A stretch of DNA of 64,000 bases, taken from the NCBI RefSeq assembly GCF_003545695.1, contig NZ_QUZZ01000003.1, positions 124,001-188,000 of the forward strand, in the 5' to 3' direction. Source of the DNA: Taibaiella helva. GTDB taxonomy: Bacteria > Bacteroidota > Bacteroidia > Chitinophagales > Chitinophagaceae. The notes under the pieces are model-generated. The model was not told the DNA's origin, did no database searches, and worked only from the letters and a program-made list of their open reading frames with translations. Each line of letters starts with the position of its first letter. Positions within the stretch are counted from its first letter, which is position 1. Made by a program: the position numbers and the translations under genes. Below, piece by piece: positions 1 through 11,000 of the stretch.

Positions 1-1
1 G

Positions 2-3000
2 AGCGCCGTCAATACGATCCGTTTCAATGGTAACGGCGCTACGGTACAGTTTGCCAATACCAGTACCAACCGGCAAATGCTGACCTTCTCCGGCACGCGT
101 TATGTTACTGTCGACAGCCTTAACTTCAAAACGCTGGCCCCCGATTACGGATGGGCGGCGCTCATTACCCAGAACGCCGCCTGGGACAGCATTACCCGCT
201 GCACGTTCGACCTGGGCGGTATTACAGCTACCTCATCAGCCAATTCGAGCGGTATCTGTTTTTCCGCATCAAATACTTCGGCTACCAGCACCGGCAGCAA
301 CGGCTCACGCTGCTATATCGGTCACAACTACCTGAAAGGACCTACCGGAGCAGGAGGGCCTTACTATGCCTTGCCCCTGGCCGGCGCATGCGACAGCAAC
401 ACTATCGAAGGCAACCGTATTGAGAACTTCTATTATTATGGTATTTATGTAAACGGCGCTACCGGCACCCGTATCCTCAATAATGATTTGAACCGGACCA
501 CCAAGACCAGTACGACTACTTTCTACGGTATCTATACCACCGGTACGACGCCGGGAACCCTGATCGCGGGCAACCGGCTGCACGATCCGGCTGCAGCAGG
601 ATCGTCCGGCACCGGCAGCACTTATGCCTTATATCTCCTGGGCGATGCCACCAGTGGTAATGGCAGCCTGGTTTACAATAATGCGGTGTATAATCTTACT
701 TCCAATGGTATTATCTACGGCCTTTACCTGAGCTCTGCCGCTTATACCAAGGCCTATCACAATACGGTCAATATAGATCAGGTGCTGACCGGCACGTCCA
801 CGAACTACGGTATTTATGCCTCGGGTACCAATACCGATGTCGTGATCAAGAACAACATGATCAACATCACTGGCGGTACCGGCGGTACCAAATACGGCTT
901 TTATTACAGCGCGGCGGCCAGCATAGCCGACGCTCAGCACAACAATATTTATGTCAATTCCAGCCAGTCCGGAGCACAGAATTACGGCTATTATACCACA
1001 GCCTATGCTACCCAGGCGGCTTTCCAGGCAGCCTATCCCACGCTGGAAATAGGTTCGCCGTCGGTCGATCCGCAATTCGTCAATGTTGCCGCCGGAGACC
1101 TGACGCCGGGTAACTATGCCTTGTTTGCTTCCGGAGAGGACCTGACCGCTGTAGTGCCGGCCGATATCCTGGGTCGGCCGCGCCCGCCGGCGCCCATGGT
1201 TGGTGCGTTTGAGATACCGGTTACTGGTGTCAACAATGCCGGAACTATAGCCCTGGTAACGCCATCGGGCAGCTTTTGCGCCGGGCAGCAGCAAGTGAAG
1301 GTAGCGATCGTTAACGGCGGGTCCAACGATATCAATTCCGTGCAGGTGCGCTGGGAAGTGAATGGCGTGGCCCAGCCTCCTGCAACCCACAATACACTCC
1401 TGGTGCCGCTGACCAATCCTGCGGGCCCCAGCATCGATACCGTGATCCTGGGCGTTGCCAATTTTCCGGCGGGTGCGCCGGCAACGATAAAGGCATGGAC
1501 CTATTTGCCCAATGGTGCTGCAGATATCGAAAACGGCAACGATACCCTAACGGCAACAGTACAGCCTGCTGCTTTCAGCCTTGCTTCCAACCTGGATACG
1601 ATCTGTCTCGGCAGCAATGCCTACCTGTCGCTCGCACCCGGCACGGGTTATACTCCGGGACAGCTGCTGTGGCAGCATTCTGCCAACGGCACTGCCTGGA
1701 ATGATATCCTGAACACGGATACCATACGCTATGTAGCGGCGGGTCTTACTGCGGATGCCTGGTACCGGGTGCGCATCGCCGGTGGCGTCGACTATTGCTA
1801 TACTGACTCCCTGAAAATTTCTGTAGCTGACCCGCAGATCGTTTCTGCGCCGGATACAGGTAGCTGTGGTCCGGGTTCCGTAGCGCTTTATGCAACGGCA
1901 TCGGCCAATGCCAACGTGAAATGGTACGACAGCCCGACGGCTACAGTGCCTGTAGGTACCGGCAACCCTTTCAATACGCCTTTCCTGAGCACCAACACCA
2001 GCTACTATGTTGCGGCGGATATCGGCTCGGCGCAGCCCCTGCCTTCTTTTGTCGGCAATGGTACCGGCACTACGACCAGCTCGTACTCGCCCTTCTATGC
2101 CAGCTACCAGTCGACCAAAGTGCAATATCTGGTGAAAGCTTCGGAATTGCAGGCGCTGGGCTTCAATGCGGGGGAGATCACCTCTATCGGCTTTGATGTA
2201 TTGTCTTCAGCAACGACAACACCGCTTACCGACTTTACCGTCAAGCTGAAAGCCGGTACCTTCAGCGGGCTGACCACCACCTGGGAGCCCGGTATGACGC
2301 CGGTATTTACCACTGCCGGCTATGTGATCACGCCCCTGTCGGTAAACCAGTTCGTGCTCCCAGTACCTTTCCCCTGGAACGGAATCGACGATATCATTGT
2401 TGAAACCTGCTACCAGAATACGGCGCCGCCTACGGGCACAACTGCCGTGCGCTATACCTCAGCTCTTCCCTTTACATCGGTGCACTACCTCTATTCCAAT
2501 GCTGCCAACAGCTGTTCCAGTCCCGGTACCGGGTATACGACCACATCGCGCCCCAATATCCAGTTTGGCATGCGCTCACCCTGTGAAAGCAGCAGGGAAG
2601 AGGTTGTGGCGATGATCTATCCCGTGCCGGATGTGAATCTCGGCAACGATGCCTCGATCTGTGGCGATGCAGAGCAGACAGCTACCCTGGATGCGGGTAA
2701 TCCCGGCAGCAGCTACCTTTGGGATGATGCTTCGACCGGGCAAACACGTGAGATCGACGCATCCGGAACCTACTATGTGACGGCCATCAATACTTTTGGC
2801 TGCCGCCAGTCGGATACTGTGAACATTACGCTGCTGGAATCGCCGGTGGTTGAGCTGGGCAACGATACGACGATCTGCGAGGAAGCAACCTTAACGCTGG
2901 ATGCGGGGCCTACCGGTACGGATTACTTCTGGAATACCGGCAGCGACCAGCAGCAATTGCTGGTGGAAGAGCCGGGAACTTATGCGGTAATCGTAACCAG

Positions 3001-3553
3001 CGCCGACGGCTGCTCTGTCCGGGATACGATCACAGTGAGCATGAGCGGGCAATTGCCAGCTTACGACGGCATCAGCGTAAGCAACGACGGCCTGCTGACT
3101 TATACCTTTGCTGCTATTGACCCGGTAAATGTAGTGGCCTACCGCTGGAACTTCGGCGACGGAACACCGGAGTCTACCGATCCCGAACCCACGCACACCT
3201 ATGCTGCCGAAGGCGTGTACAGGGTTATGCTGGAGCTGTTCAGCAGCTGTGGTTCGATCGTCGATACGCAATCGGCGAATACTGTGGGCATTGAGAAGAT
3301 CCGGGTAGGCCCAGACGAGCTGGCCTTGTATCCCAACCCGGCGCAGCATACGATCCACATCCGTAATAAAGGTAGGCTGGTAATGGAGCAAGTGATCGTG
3401 AACACAATGCTGGGACAGACTTTGTATGAAAGAAAAGCACAGGACAGAGCTTCCCACGATATCGATCTGTCGGCTTTTGCGCCCGGAATGTACCAGGTAC
3501 AGATCCGAACCAATAAAGGAGTGATCGTCAGAAAGATAGAAATTCTGAGATAG
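2..3553 (+). CDS. T9SS-secreted multidomain protein with beta-helix domain, 5' end outside window
   Basis: Probable surface or secreted adhesin exported by the type IX secretion system. The frame is open from base 2, so the true start and signal peptide lie upstream; the first ATG, at 77, is internal and is used for numbering. Residues 1-375 are an Asn/Gly/Tyr-rich region with recurring short 'I.NN.I...' strands, typical of right-handed parallel beta-helices. Then come a CARDB-like domain (~385-490), an Ig-like domain, an Ig_7-like domain starting at CGPGSVAL, an insertion module (~652-836), two 'LGNDxxIC' Ig-like repeats (~853 and ~925), a PKD domain with WNFGDG (~1021) and a T9SS type A tail beginning LALYPNP (~1081) and ending in a basic strand. 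A terminator follows at 3576. The domain order is read from sequence; substrate and binding partner cannot be told. Confidence 0.85.
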   Translation, partial: SAVNTIRFNGNGATVQFANTSTNRQMLTFSGTRYVTVDSLNFKTLAPDYGWAALITQNAAWDSITRCTFDLGGITATSSANSSGICFSASNTSATSTGSNGSRCYIGHNYLKGPTGAGGPYYALPLAGACDSNTIEGNRIENFYYYGIYVNGATGTRILNNDLNRTTKTSTTTFYGIYTTGTTPGTLIAGNRLHDPAAAGSSGTGSTYALYLLGDATSGNGSLVYNNAVYNLTSNGIIYGLYLSSAAYTKAYHNTVNIDQVLTGTSTNYGIYASGTNTDVVIKNNMINITGGTGGTKYGFYYSAAASIADAQHNNIYVNSSQSGAQNYGYYTTAYATQAAFQAAYPTLEIGSPSVDPQFVNVAAGDLTPGNYALFASGEDLTAVVPADILGRPRPPAPMVGAFEIPVTGVNNAGTIALVTPSGSFCAGQQQVKVAIVNGGSNDINSVQVRWEVNGVAQPPATHNTLLVPLTNPAGPSIDTVILGVANFPAGAPATIKAWTYLPNGAADIENGNDTLTATVQPAAFSLASNLDTICLGSNAYLSLAPGTGYTPGQLLWQHSANGTAWNDILNTDTIRYVAAGLTADAWYRVRIAGGVDYCYTDSLKISVADPQIVSAPDTGSCGPGSVALYATASANANVKWYDSPTATVPVGTGNPFNTPFLSTNTSYYVAADIGSAQPLPSFVGNGTGTTTSSYSPFYASYQSTKVQYLVKASELQALGFNAGEITSIGFDVLSSATTTPLTDFTVKLKAGTFSGLTTTWEPGMTPVFTTAGYVITPLSVNQFVLPVPFPWNGIDDIIVETCYQNTAPPTGTTAVRYTSALPFTSVHYLYSNAANSCSSPGTGYTTTSRPNIQFGMRSPCESSREEVVAMIYPVPDVNLGNDASICGDAEQTATLDAGNPGSSYLWDDASTGQTREIDASGTYYVTAINTFGCRQSDTVNITLLESPVVELGNDTTICEEATLTLDAGPTGTDYFWNTGSDQQQLLVEEPGTYAVIVTSADGCSVRDTITVSMSGQLPAYDGISVSNDGLLTYTFAAIDPVNVVAYRWNFGDGTPESTDPEPTHTYAAEGVYRVMLELFSSCGSIVDTQSANTVGIEKIRVGPDELALYPNPAQHTIHIRNKGRLVMEQVIVNTMLGQTLYERKAQDRASHDIDLSAFAPGMYQVQIRTNKGVIVRKIEILR

Positions 3554-3575
3554 TATAGGACATTTTTATGTTCTT

Positions 3576-3614
3576 AAAAGTGTGTTCCTGAAGAGGAGCA
3601 CACTTTTTATTTTT
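3576..3614 (+). terminator. Rho-independent terminator
   Basis: Arms AAAAGTGTG and CACACTTTT with an inner TCCT/AGGA pairing close over a GAAG loop and run into TTTTTATTTTT. It lies 22 bp after the stop of the beta-helix T9SS gene, so that gene is not transcribed into its neighbour. Confidence 0.8.
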
Positions 3615-3775
3615 AAAATTTAGTTAAAATTAACCAAAAATTAACCAACGAATTTCAGGCTTTTGCCTGTCTTTTCTACCAGGCGGAGGTTACCGTTGCG
3701 GGATATCTGTGCCTGGTCCTGAAATCACTTTTTAGTCATGACTGATTCTTTATCCATTTATTAAGCGCCCCGTTT

Positions 3776-6700
3776 ATGAAAAAAGTATTTACTGTGAAAT
3801 GGAGCCGTTCGCTGGCGCCCCTGATGCTGGCTCTTCTGCTCTTAGGCGTATGCTACCCCTTGCATGCCCAGATCCCGGCCAGCTCTTATATTTTTTCCTC
3901 CCAGGCTGGAACCTTTACTGAGATTACCGGCGGAACCGCGGTAACCTCTGTCCAGGATGATGATGTGCAAAGCGCCGTGATCAATATCGGATTCAACTTT
4001 ATTTATTGTGGAAACACTTATACCAGCCTGCGGGCTAATTCCAACGGCTGGCTCACCTTTGGTGGCGGCACGACCAGCTCCGGGACCATGCGGGAAAACA
4101 CAACCGCTAACCTGGCTACGATCAAGCTGCTGCTGATGCCGCTCTGGGACGATCTGAACGGTAATGCAGGCAATGCCAGTTACCTGGTGACCGGCACTTC
4201 GCCCAACCAGGTTTTTACTTTTCAATGGAAAAGCTGGAAATGGTACTGGAACGGCGCCGTTAATATTTCCTACCAGGTAAAGCTCTATGAAACCACCAAT
4301 GTGATCGAGTACATTTATCGCCAGGAAGCCAGCGCCGGTACACCCAGTGGTTCCAGTGGATGTACTATTGGTATCGGTGACGGTGCAGCCACACCTACGT
4401 ACCTGTCGCTGAACAATGCCACTGCTACGCCTACTGCTTCCTCTACTACGTTCACTACTGATATTCAGACCAGGCCGGCTACCGGGCAGATCTACCGGTT
4501 CACGCCACCGCCGCCCTGCTCTTCGGTGACCACCTGGCCCGTAGCTGTAACACCAATAGCCTCGCCTAATCCCGTATGCGTGTCCAGCGGCGTGGTCAGC
4601 CTCAATCTCCCGGCTGTAGCGCTGCCTGTCGTCAGTGGTCTTTCCTATCAATGGGATACCTCGGCCAATGGCACTGCGAACTGGGGCGCCCTAAGCGGCT
4701 CGCTCAGCGCACCGCCTTATACGGCTACCGGTGTGACCAGCACCCGTTATTTCCGCTGCCGTGTATTCTGCAGCGGCGGCACGACACCCGTCTGGACCTC
4801 CAACAGTATCCAGGTGGTCGTGACCAATCCCGGTTCCGCTACGGCGATCAATGGCAGCCGTTGCGGTCCCGGCGTAGTAAGCCTGGGTGTCACCCCGCCG
4901 GCAGGAAGCGCAACCATCCGCTGGTATCAGAACGCCACCGGCGGCGCCATACTGGGCACAGGCAATACTTATACGACGCCTTACCTGACTGCCAATACCA
5001 CTTACTATGCTGTAGCGGCCTCGACGCCAACCAGTATTACCGCCGGCCGGCCGGCGCCCCAGGGCTCTTCTACCGGTTTTACCTTCAGCAACGACTACGG
5101 TATGGTCTTTAACGCGACACAGCCCTTTACGCTCCAGTCGGTAGATGTTTACCCAACCAGCGCTACTGCAGGCTCAACCTATGTGCTGCTGAAGAACAGC
5201 GCCGGCGTTACCCTGCAGACTGCAGGGCCCTTTGTACTGCCTATCGGCACTGGCACTACAGTGACCGGCGGCGCCACACCTGTATCTCTTCCCGTGAACC
5301 TGAGTGTAAGCCCGGGCACCGGCCTTCGCCTGGTGGACAGCGCCCGTACAGGAAGCATTATCCGCGATAATCCAATCTCGGGCTGGACCTATCCGCTGCC
5401 AATCGGTACGGTAGGTAACATTACCTCGGGTCTTGCGGCAGGCGGTATCAGCACTACAACCCATTATTATTTTTATAACTGGCAGGTATCTGCTGCCTGC
5501 GAAGGCCCGAGAGTACCGGTAACGGCGACGATCAATAGCAGCACGGCCGTGGCCAAAACTTTTCCTGCGGTAGTATGCAATAACAGCATAGCGACCATTA
5601 CCTTAACGCCGCCCACACCTGCTTACCCCAGCTACAACTGGAGTCCGCAGACCAACCTGTATACCAATGCCACCGCTACAACACCTTATACCGGCGGCTC
5701 AGCAACAACGGTATACCTGAAAACAACCAATGTAGGCACCCAGACCTATTATATGATGGCCGGCAATCCCAATGTGCCTACCGGCTGTACATTTGCAGAT
5801 ACTGTAAAAGTGTGGGTACAGCCGGGGGCTGTCACCATTAAAGGAATGCCCGATACCATATGCGTGAGCGGTACTAGTACCTTGTCGCTGGATACTGTAG
5901 CTGGCTATGCGCCAGGCACCATCCAATGGCAGGATTCTATACCAGGCACCAGCACCAGCTTTGCCGATATTGCCGGTGCAACCAATCCTGCTTATACCAC
6001 GCCCAGCCTTTACTTCGGGCAGAACCGCTATTACCGTGCACAGATCCGCGCCGGTTCGGCTATCTGCGAAACCCCTGTCAAATATGTGGTGATCGCCAAT
6101 CCAACCATCATCAGCGCGCCGGACAGCTTCCATTGCGGTCCCGGCCCGGTAACGCTTACCGCGGTAACCGGTGGTAACGGAGCCGCCGTATGGTATGATT
6201 CCCCCACCGGCACCACACCTGTCGGCAGCGGCTCTCCCTTTGTAACACCTTATCTGGCCACTACCACCAGCTACTACCTGGCCTCCAGCGGCGGGGGCAG
6301 CCAGGGTACTCCGGCTATAGGAGCGGGTGCCCTGGTGAGCGCTACCCAGAGCGTAACGCCTTTCTCTTCCGGCTGGGGCGGCAGCAAGCACCAATACCTG
6401 ATCCGCGCAGCAGAGCTGACTGCAGCAGGCATACCGGTAGGCGCCCGCCTGAGCTCTCTTGGTCTCGATATTGTTGTCGGCAGCACCACCTATCCCGGCT
6501 TTGCGATCTACCTGAAGAATACCACAACCAATGCTCTGCCCACTTCGTATGAGACCGGCGTAGTGCCGGCAAGGCTTGCAGCCAACCATACGACCAGCCC
6601 CGGCATCAATACTTTCGTTTTTGACGCGACTCCAGGCTTTGTATGGACAGGCGGCAACCTGCTGATCCAGACTTGCTGGAGCAACGGCCCCGGCGTATTT

Positions 6701-7846
6701 AACGCTACCGGAAGCACGGTCCGTTATGACAATACTACCTATGCCGCATCGCGCCGTGGTCAGATAGACGATATTACTCCTGCGAATATGTGCGCTGCGA
6801 CTTCTCCCAGTTCATCGGCCAACTACAACCAACGTCCTAAATTCTATATCGGGTACGACAACCGTTGTGAGTCGCCCCGCCAGGAAGTGATCGCTTACAT
6901 TCATCCTGTACCCAATGTTGACCTCGGTCCCGATATCAACGAGTGTGTGGATGCCGGTGCGATTAAAGTGCTGGATGCCGGTGTGCAGCCCAATACCCCT
7001 CAATTCCTGTGGGATAACGGTTCGGCCAGCCAGGTACGTGCCGTAAGCGAAAGCGGGCAGTATTATGTAAAAGTAACCAATCAGTACACCTGTGCAAAAA
7101 GTGATACCATCAATGTTACGCTGCGTGCTAACCCTGTAGTGAACCTGGGCAACGACACTTCGGTATGTAATGGTGTGTTGCTGCCTTTGAATGCCGGCAG
7201 CAACGGCATCAGCTATTTCTGGAGCAACGGCGCTACCAGCCAGGTGATCAATGTGAATACTCCCGGCAGCTACAACGTGTTTGTGACCAACAACCAGGGC
7301 TGTATCAAATCGGATACCATAGTAGTGACAATGGCTGGTGAGCTGCCAAGCATCGATGGTGTGAACATTACCAATAACGGTGTGAATACGTTCCACTTTA
7401 CGGCGATGAACCCGCAGAATGTGATCGGCTATGACTGGGATTTCGGCGACGGCTCGCCGCACAGCTTCCAGCAATCGCCGACACATACTTATGCTCCCGG
7501 TGCGGCCGACTATATTGTCGTGTTGCGCATGAGCAGCAGCTGCGGTTTCTATACCGATTCCACATCCGCCCATATCGTAGGTATTCACCAGCTGAACGTA
7601 GGCAACGATGAAATGACCGTTTATCCCAACCCGGCTAAAGCCACGGCTACTATCCTCAACAAAGGCAACCTGAAGATGGAGAAAATAGAAGTGTACAATG
7701 TGCTGGGCCAGGTGGTCTATCGTGCAGCAGCCGACAGCAAGGATAAGCATACACTTGCTTTAAGCGGCATGGCTTCGGGTGTTTATACCATCCAGGTGTA
7801 TACCGATAAAGGAACGGTAGCCCGCAAACTGGAAATAATAAAGTAA
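3776..7846 (+). CDS. T9SS-secreted multidomain adhesin-like protein (1356 aa)
   Basis: A secreted protein of unknown ligand. The signal peptide (1-32) ends at LHAQ. Residues 33-240 form an N-terminal module with SNGWLTF, LMPLWDDL and an F.WK.W.WY core, shared with the genes at 14231, 18892 and 21746. Next are an Ig-like domain, Ig_7-like domain (RCGPGVVSL, ~360), a second module (~421-585, PAPQGSSTGF...) shared only with the 14231 gene, two further Ig-like stretches, another Ig_7-like domain (HCGPGPVTL, ~785) carrying the ~185-residue insertion module (842-1030), two LG(P/N)D Ig repeats (~1048, ~1121), PKD (WDFGDGSPHS, ~1218) and T9SS type A tail (MTVYPNPAK, ~1279). It has its own terminator. 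The last ~300 residues are nearly identical to the 8078 gene, including a DNA tract with one mismatch in 152 bp. Domain reading is confident; biological role is inferred. Confidence 0.88.
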   Translation: MKKVFTVKWSRSLAPLMLALLLLGVCYPLHAQIPASSYIFSSQAGTFTEITGGTAVTSVQDDDVQSAVINIGFNFIYCGNTYTSLRANSNGWLTFGGGTTSSGTMRENTTANLATIKLLLMPLWDDLNGNAGNASYLVTGTSPNQVFTFQWKSWKWYWNGAVNISYQVKLYETTNVIEYIYRQEASAGTPSGSSGCTIGIGDGAATPTYLSLNNATATPTASSTTFTTDIQTRPATGQIYRFTPPPPCSSVTTWPVAVTPIASPNPVCVSSGVVSLNLPAVALPVVSGLSYQWDTSANGTANWGALSGSLSAPPYTATGVTSTRYFRCRVFCSGGTTPVWTSNSIQVVVTNPGSATAINGSRCGPGVVSLGVTPPAGSATIRWYQNATGGAILGTGNTYTTPYLTANTTYYAVAASTPTSITAGRPAPQGSSTGFTFSNDYGMVFNATQPFTLQSVDVYPTSATAGSTYVLLKNSAGVTLQTAGPFVLPIGTGTTVTGGATPVSLPVNLSVSPGTGLRLVDSARTGSIIRDNPISGWTYPLPIGTVGNITSGLAAGGISTTTHYYFYNWQVSAACEGPRVPVTATINSSTAVAKTFPAVVCNNSIATITLTPPTPAYPSYNWSPQTNLYTNATATTPYTGGSATTVYLKTTNVGTQTYYMMAGNPNVPTGCTFADTVKVWVQPGAVTIKGMPDTICVSGTSTLSLDTVAGYAPGTIQWQDSIPGTSTSFADIAGATNPAYTTPSLYFGQNRYYRAQIRAGSAICETPVKYVVIANPTIISAPDSFHCGPGPVTLTAVTGGNGAAVWYDSPTGTTPVGSGSPFVTPYLATTTSYYLASSGGGSQGTPAIGAGALVSATQSVTPFSSGWGGSKHQYLIRAAELTAAGIPVGARLSSLGLDIVVGSTTYPGFAIYLKNTTTNALPTSYETGVVPARLAANHTTSPGINTFVFDATPGFVWTGGNLLIQTCWSNGPGVFNATGSTVRYDNTTYAASRRGQIDDITPANMCAATSPSSSANYNQRPKFYIGYDNRCESPRQEVIAYIHPVPNVDLGPDINECVDAGAIKVLDAGVQPNTPQFLWDNGSASQVRAVSESGQYYVKVTNQYTCAKSDTINVTLRANPVVNLGNDTSVCNGVLLPLNAGSNGISYFWSNGATSQVINVNTPGSYNVFVTNNQGCIKSDTIVVTMAGELPSIDGVNITNNGVNTFHFTAMNPQNVIGYDWDFGDGSPHSFQQSPTHTYAPGAADYIVVLRMSSSCGFYTDSTSAHIVGIHQLNVGNDEMTVYPNPAKATATILNKGNLKMEKIEVYNVLGQVVYRAAADSKDKHTLALSGMASGVYTIQVYTDKGTVARKLEIIK

Positions 7847-7866
7847 GAATAAGAAAATATATTGTG

Positions 7867-7899
7867 AAAGCTCCGGGATTTTTGTCCCGGAGCTTTTTA
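7867..7899 (+). terminator. Strong Rho-independent terminator
   Basis: A perfect 12-bp stem (arm AAAGCTCCGGGA) with a short T-rich loop is followed by TTTTTAT. It starts 20 bp after the stop of the 3776 gene. Confidence 0.9.
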
Positions 7900-8077
7900 T
7901 TTACTTACCAATCTGATTCATAGTCAGGATCATATATGAATAATGAACATTATTAATGTGATAAAAGGTGCCTATTTTACTAGTTTTTGCGCATAAATAT
8001 CTCCGTAAATCATTCGTTAATGATAAAATAATATTTTAAATTCGTAACACTATTGTTGAAACAATAAAACAGAAATT

Positions 8078-11000
8078 ATGCAGAAAACAAGTACACTGAA
8101 ACATGTTTGGCAACGGTACAAAACAAAGGCAGCAATGGCTTTGCTCCTGCTTTGTATGTTCTCGCCCGCAATGGCACAGCCCGGATTTATTGTGCCCTTT
8201 TGCTCCGGAGGTCCTCCCTCTTCCACCACGTCCACTACCTATGGTCCGATGTATTCTTCATCGACCACCAACGCTACGAGCCGCTTTGCCTACATCTATC
8301 CTGCTTCGCAGCTGGCTTCTATTGCCGGTTCCACTATCAACAACATTTATTTCAACCGGGCTTCGGCGGGCAATGCCATGCTGGGTACGCCCAATTGCAA
8401 AATATACCTGAAGCAGGTGACCAATGCGGACTTCGGCGCCGGTGCGCTCACCTGGGCAACGGAGATTGCTACAGCCAGCCTGGTATATGACGGTAACCCT
8501 GCAACTATTGTAGGCACTACAACTGGCTGGAAAAATTTTCCGCTCAGCACGCCTTTCCCTTATGCCGGCGGTACGCAAAACCTGGCGGTATTCGTAGAAT
8601 ACCAGAACACCACAGCCAGCAATACGATCAACTGGTCTTATGAGTACACCTCTCCCTGCGTGAATACCAGCAACAGCAATACAACCAAGTATACTTACAA
8701 TACTTCGGGCACCTTGCCGGCAACCCTGGGCTCGAGCAATTACCGCAGGCCTTACATTGGGTTCGATTATGTATTCCCGCCCTGTAATACCCTGACGTTG
8801 CCCTCCAGCGGTACCCTTACGGCCTTCCCGGCTAACATCTGTATTTCAGGTCCCACCACGCTTACCTTTAACCCGGCAACACCGATGCCTGCTGCCAGCG
8901 GGATCACGTACAAATGGCAATCCAGCCCTACAGCCGGTGGTACTTATACCGATATTCCCGGCGCTGTGACCACAACGCCTACTTACACTACAGGAACACT
9001 GACTGCCGCAAACACTTTTTTCAAGTGTGTGGTATTGTGTAATACAAGTACAGTGCTCACCTCCTCCGCATCCAGTGCCGTTGTTGTATCCAATCCGGGT
9101 TCGCCCACCGGCACACCCGGTTCCCGCTGTGGTCCCGGTACTGTGAACCTGTCGGCCACCGGCGCTTCCGGAACCACGCTGCGCTGGTATGATGCTGCTA
9201 CCGGCGGCGCGCCGCTGGGCACCGGTACTGCTTTTACCACACCGTACATTACCGCTACCCGGAATTTCTACGTGACTGCCGGTACGCCGCCGGCTCCGGC
9301 AAATGCCACAGTAGGCGCAGGCGCCCTGGTGCCTTCCTTCCAGTACCTGACGATCTTCGCCGGCGGCTGGGGTGGCTACAAGCACCAGTACCTGATCCGT
9401 GAATCGGAAATGATCGCGGCTGGCATCATGCCCGGCGATGCGATCAATTCCATCAGCGTAGACAATGCCAATGGTACCGGAACTTATAACGGCTTTACCT
9501 TAAGCCTGAACAGTACTACCGTTACTTCGCTGTCTTCTACATTTGAAGTAGGCGCAAGCGCTGTATTCGGCCCTGTCAACTATACGACTACTGTCGGTAT
9601 CAACACCTTTACGCTTACAGCACCTTATACTTATACAGGGGGCAGCCTCCTGATCGAAACCTGCTGGAGCAATGCGACTACTTCCAATCCTTATTCCAAC
9701 ATCCGTTACGACAATACGACCTTCCCGGCCACTCACTATGCCTACCAGGATAGTCAGCCGCCTTCAGTGATCTGCGCAGGGCCGTCAAACAATGGTACGC
9801 CGGAGAATACCCGCCCCCAGTTCAAATTTAACTACAATACGGCCTGCCAGGGCCCGAGGGTAGCCGTACAGGCGACCGTCACGGCACCTCCTGCGCTCAC
9901 CAAAACTGCTCCGGCTATCGTTTGTAGCGGGGCTATAGGCAGCTTCCAGGTAACTTCGCCTGTAGGTCAGTATTCCAATTATGCCTGGACTCCGGCCGCT
10001 GAGCTGTATACCAACGCTGCTGCTACCACTCCTTATGTGGCCGGCAGCAATGCGCCTACCGTTTATTTTAAATCCTCTACTGCAGGCGCCCGCCAGTTTG
10101 CGCTTTATGCAACCAACGCTGCAGCGCCCAACTGTGCTTTCGCCGATACCGTGCGTACCTGGGTACAGCCTGATTCTGTGAGCATCAGCGCGATTCCCGA
10201 TACCGTATGTGCTCCTTCGGGCAGTACTACGCTTAAGCTGGTGCCTTCAGCAGATTATGCACCCAACGGGATACAATGGCAGCAGTCGAACGACAATATC
10301 ACCTATACTGATATCCCTGGTGCGACAGGCATTACCTATGTTACGCCTGCATTGTCTGCCAACCGTTACTTCAAAGCCCTGATCAAGTCCAACACCCCGG
10401 GCGTCAATTGCGAAGCCCCCGTTAAGCTGATCGTAGTGGCCAATCCGACCCTGACCAGCTGGACCGACAGCTTCAATTGCGGACCAGGTACCGTAACTTT
10501 ACAAGCAACTGCCGGCGGATATGGTAATGTAAGGTGGTATGCCAACGCTACCGATAACACACCTATCGGCGGGGGAAGTCCCTGGACCACGCCTTACCTC
10601 GGCGCGACGACTACCTATTATGCTGAGTCGGGTACAGGTGCTATCCAGCCCGCGCCTACCTTTATCGGTACGGGAACCAACGCTACCTATTGGGGATACC
10701 TGCCTTATTTTGCCGTGTACAATGCCGCCAACAAAGTGCAGTGGATGATCAAAGGCTCCGAGATGCAGGCTGCGGGCTTCTCTCCAGGCCTCATTACCGA
10801 GCTTGGCTTTGAAGTGACAACCAAGTCGGGTTCCATATCGATCGCGACGCTCACCTACAGCATGAAGCAGGTGGCCAGCACGGCTACGCTCGGCGCTACC
10901 TTCAATACCGGTATGCAGCAGGTGTACACGACTACCAATTACAATCCCACAGCCAATGCGGTCAATACCCATACGCTTCAGAGTCCTTTCTTCTGGGATG

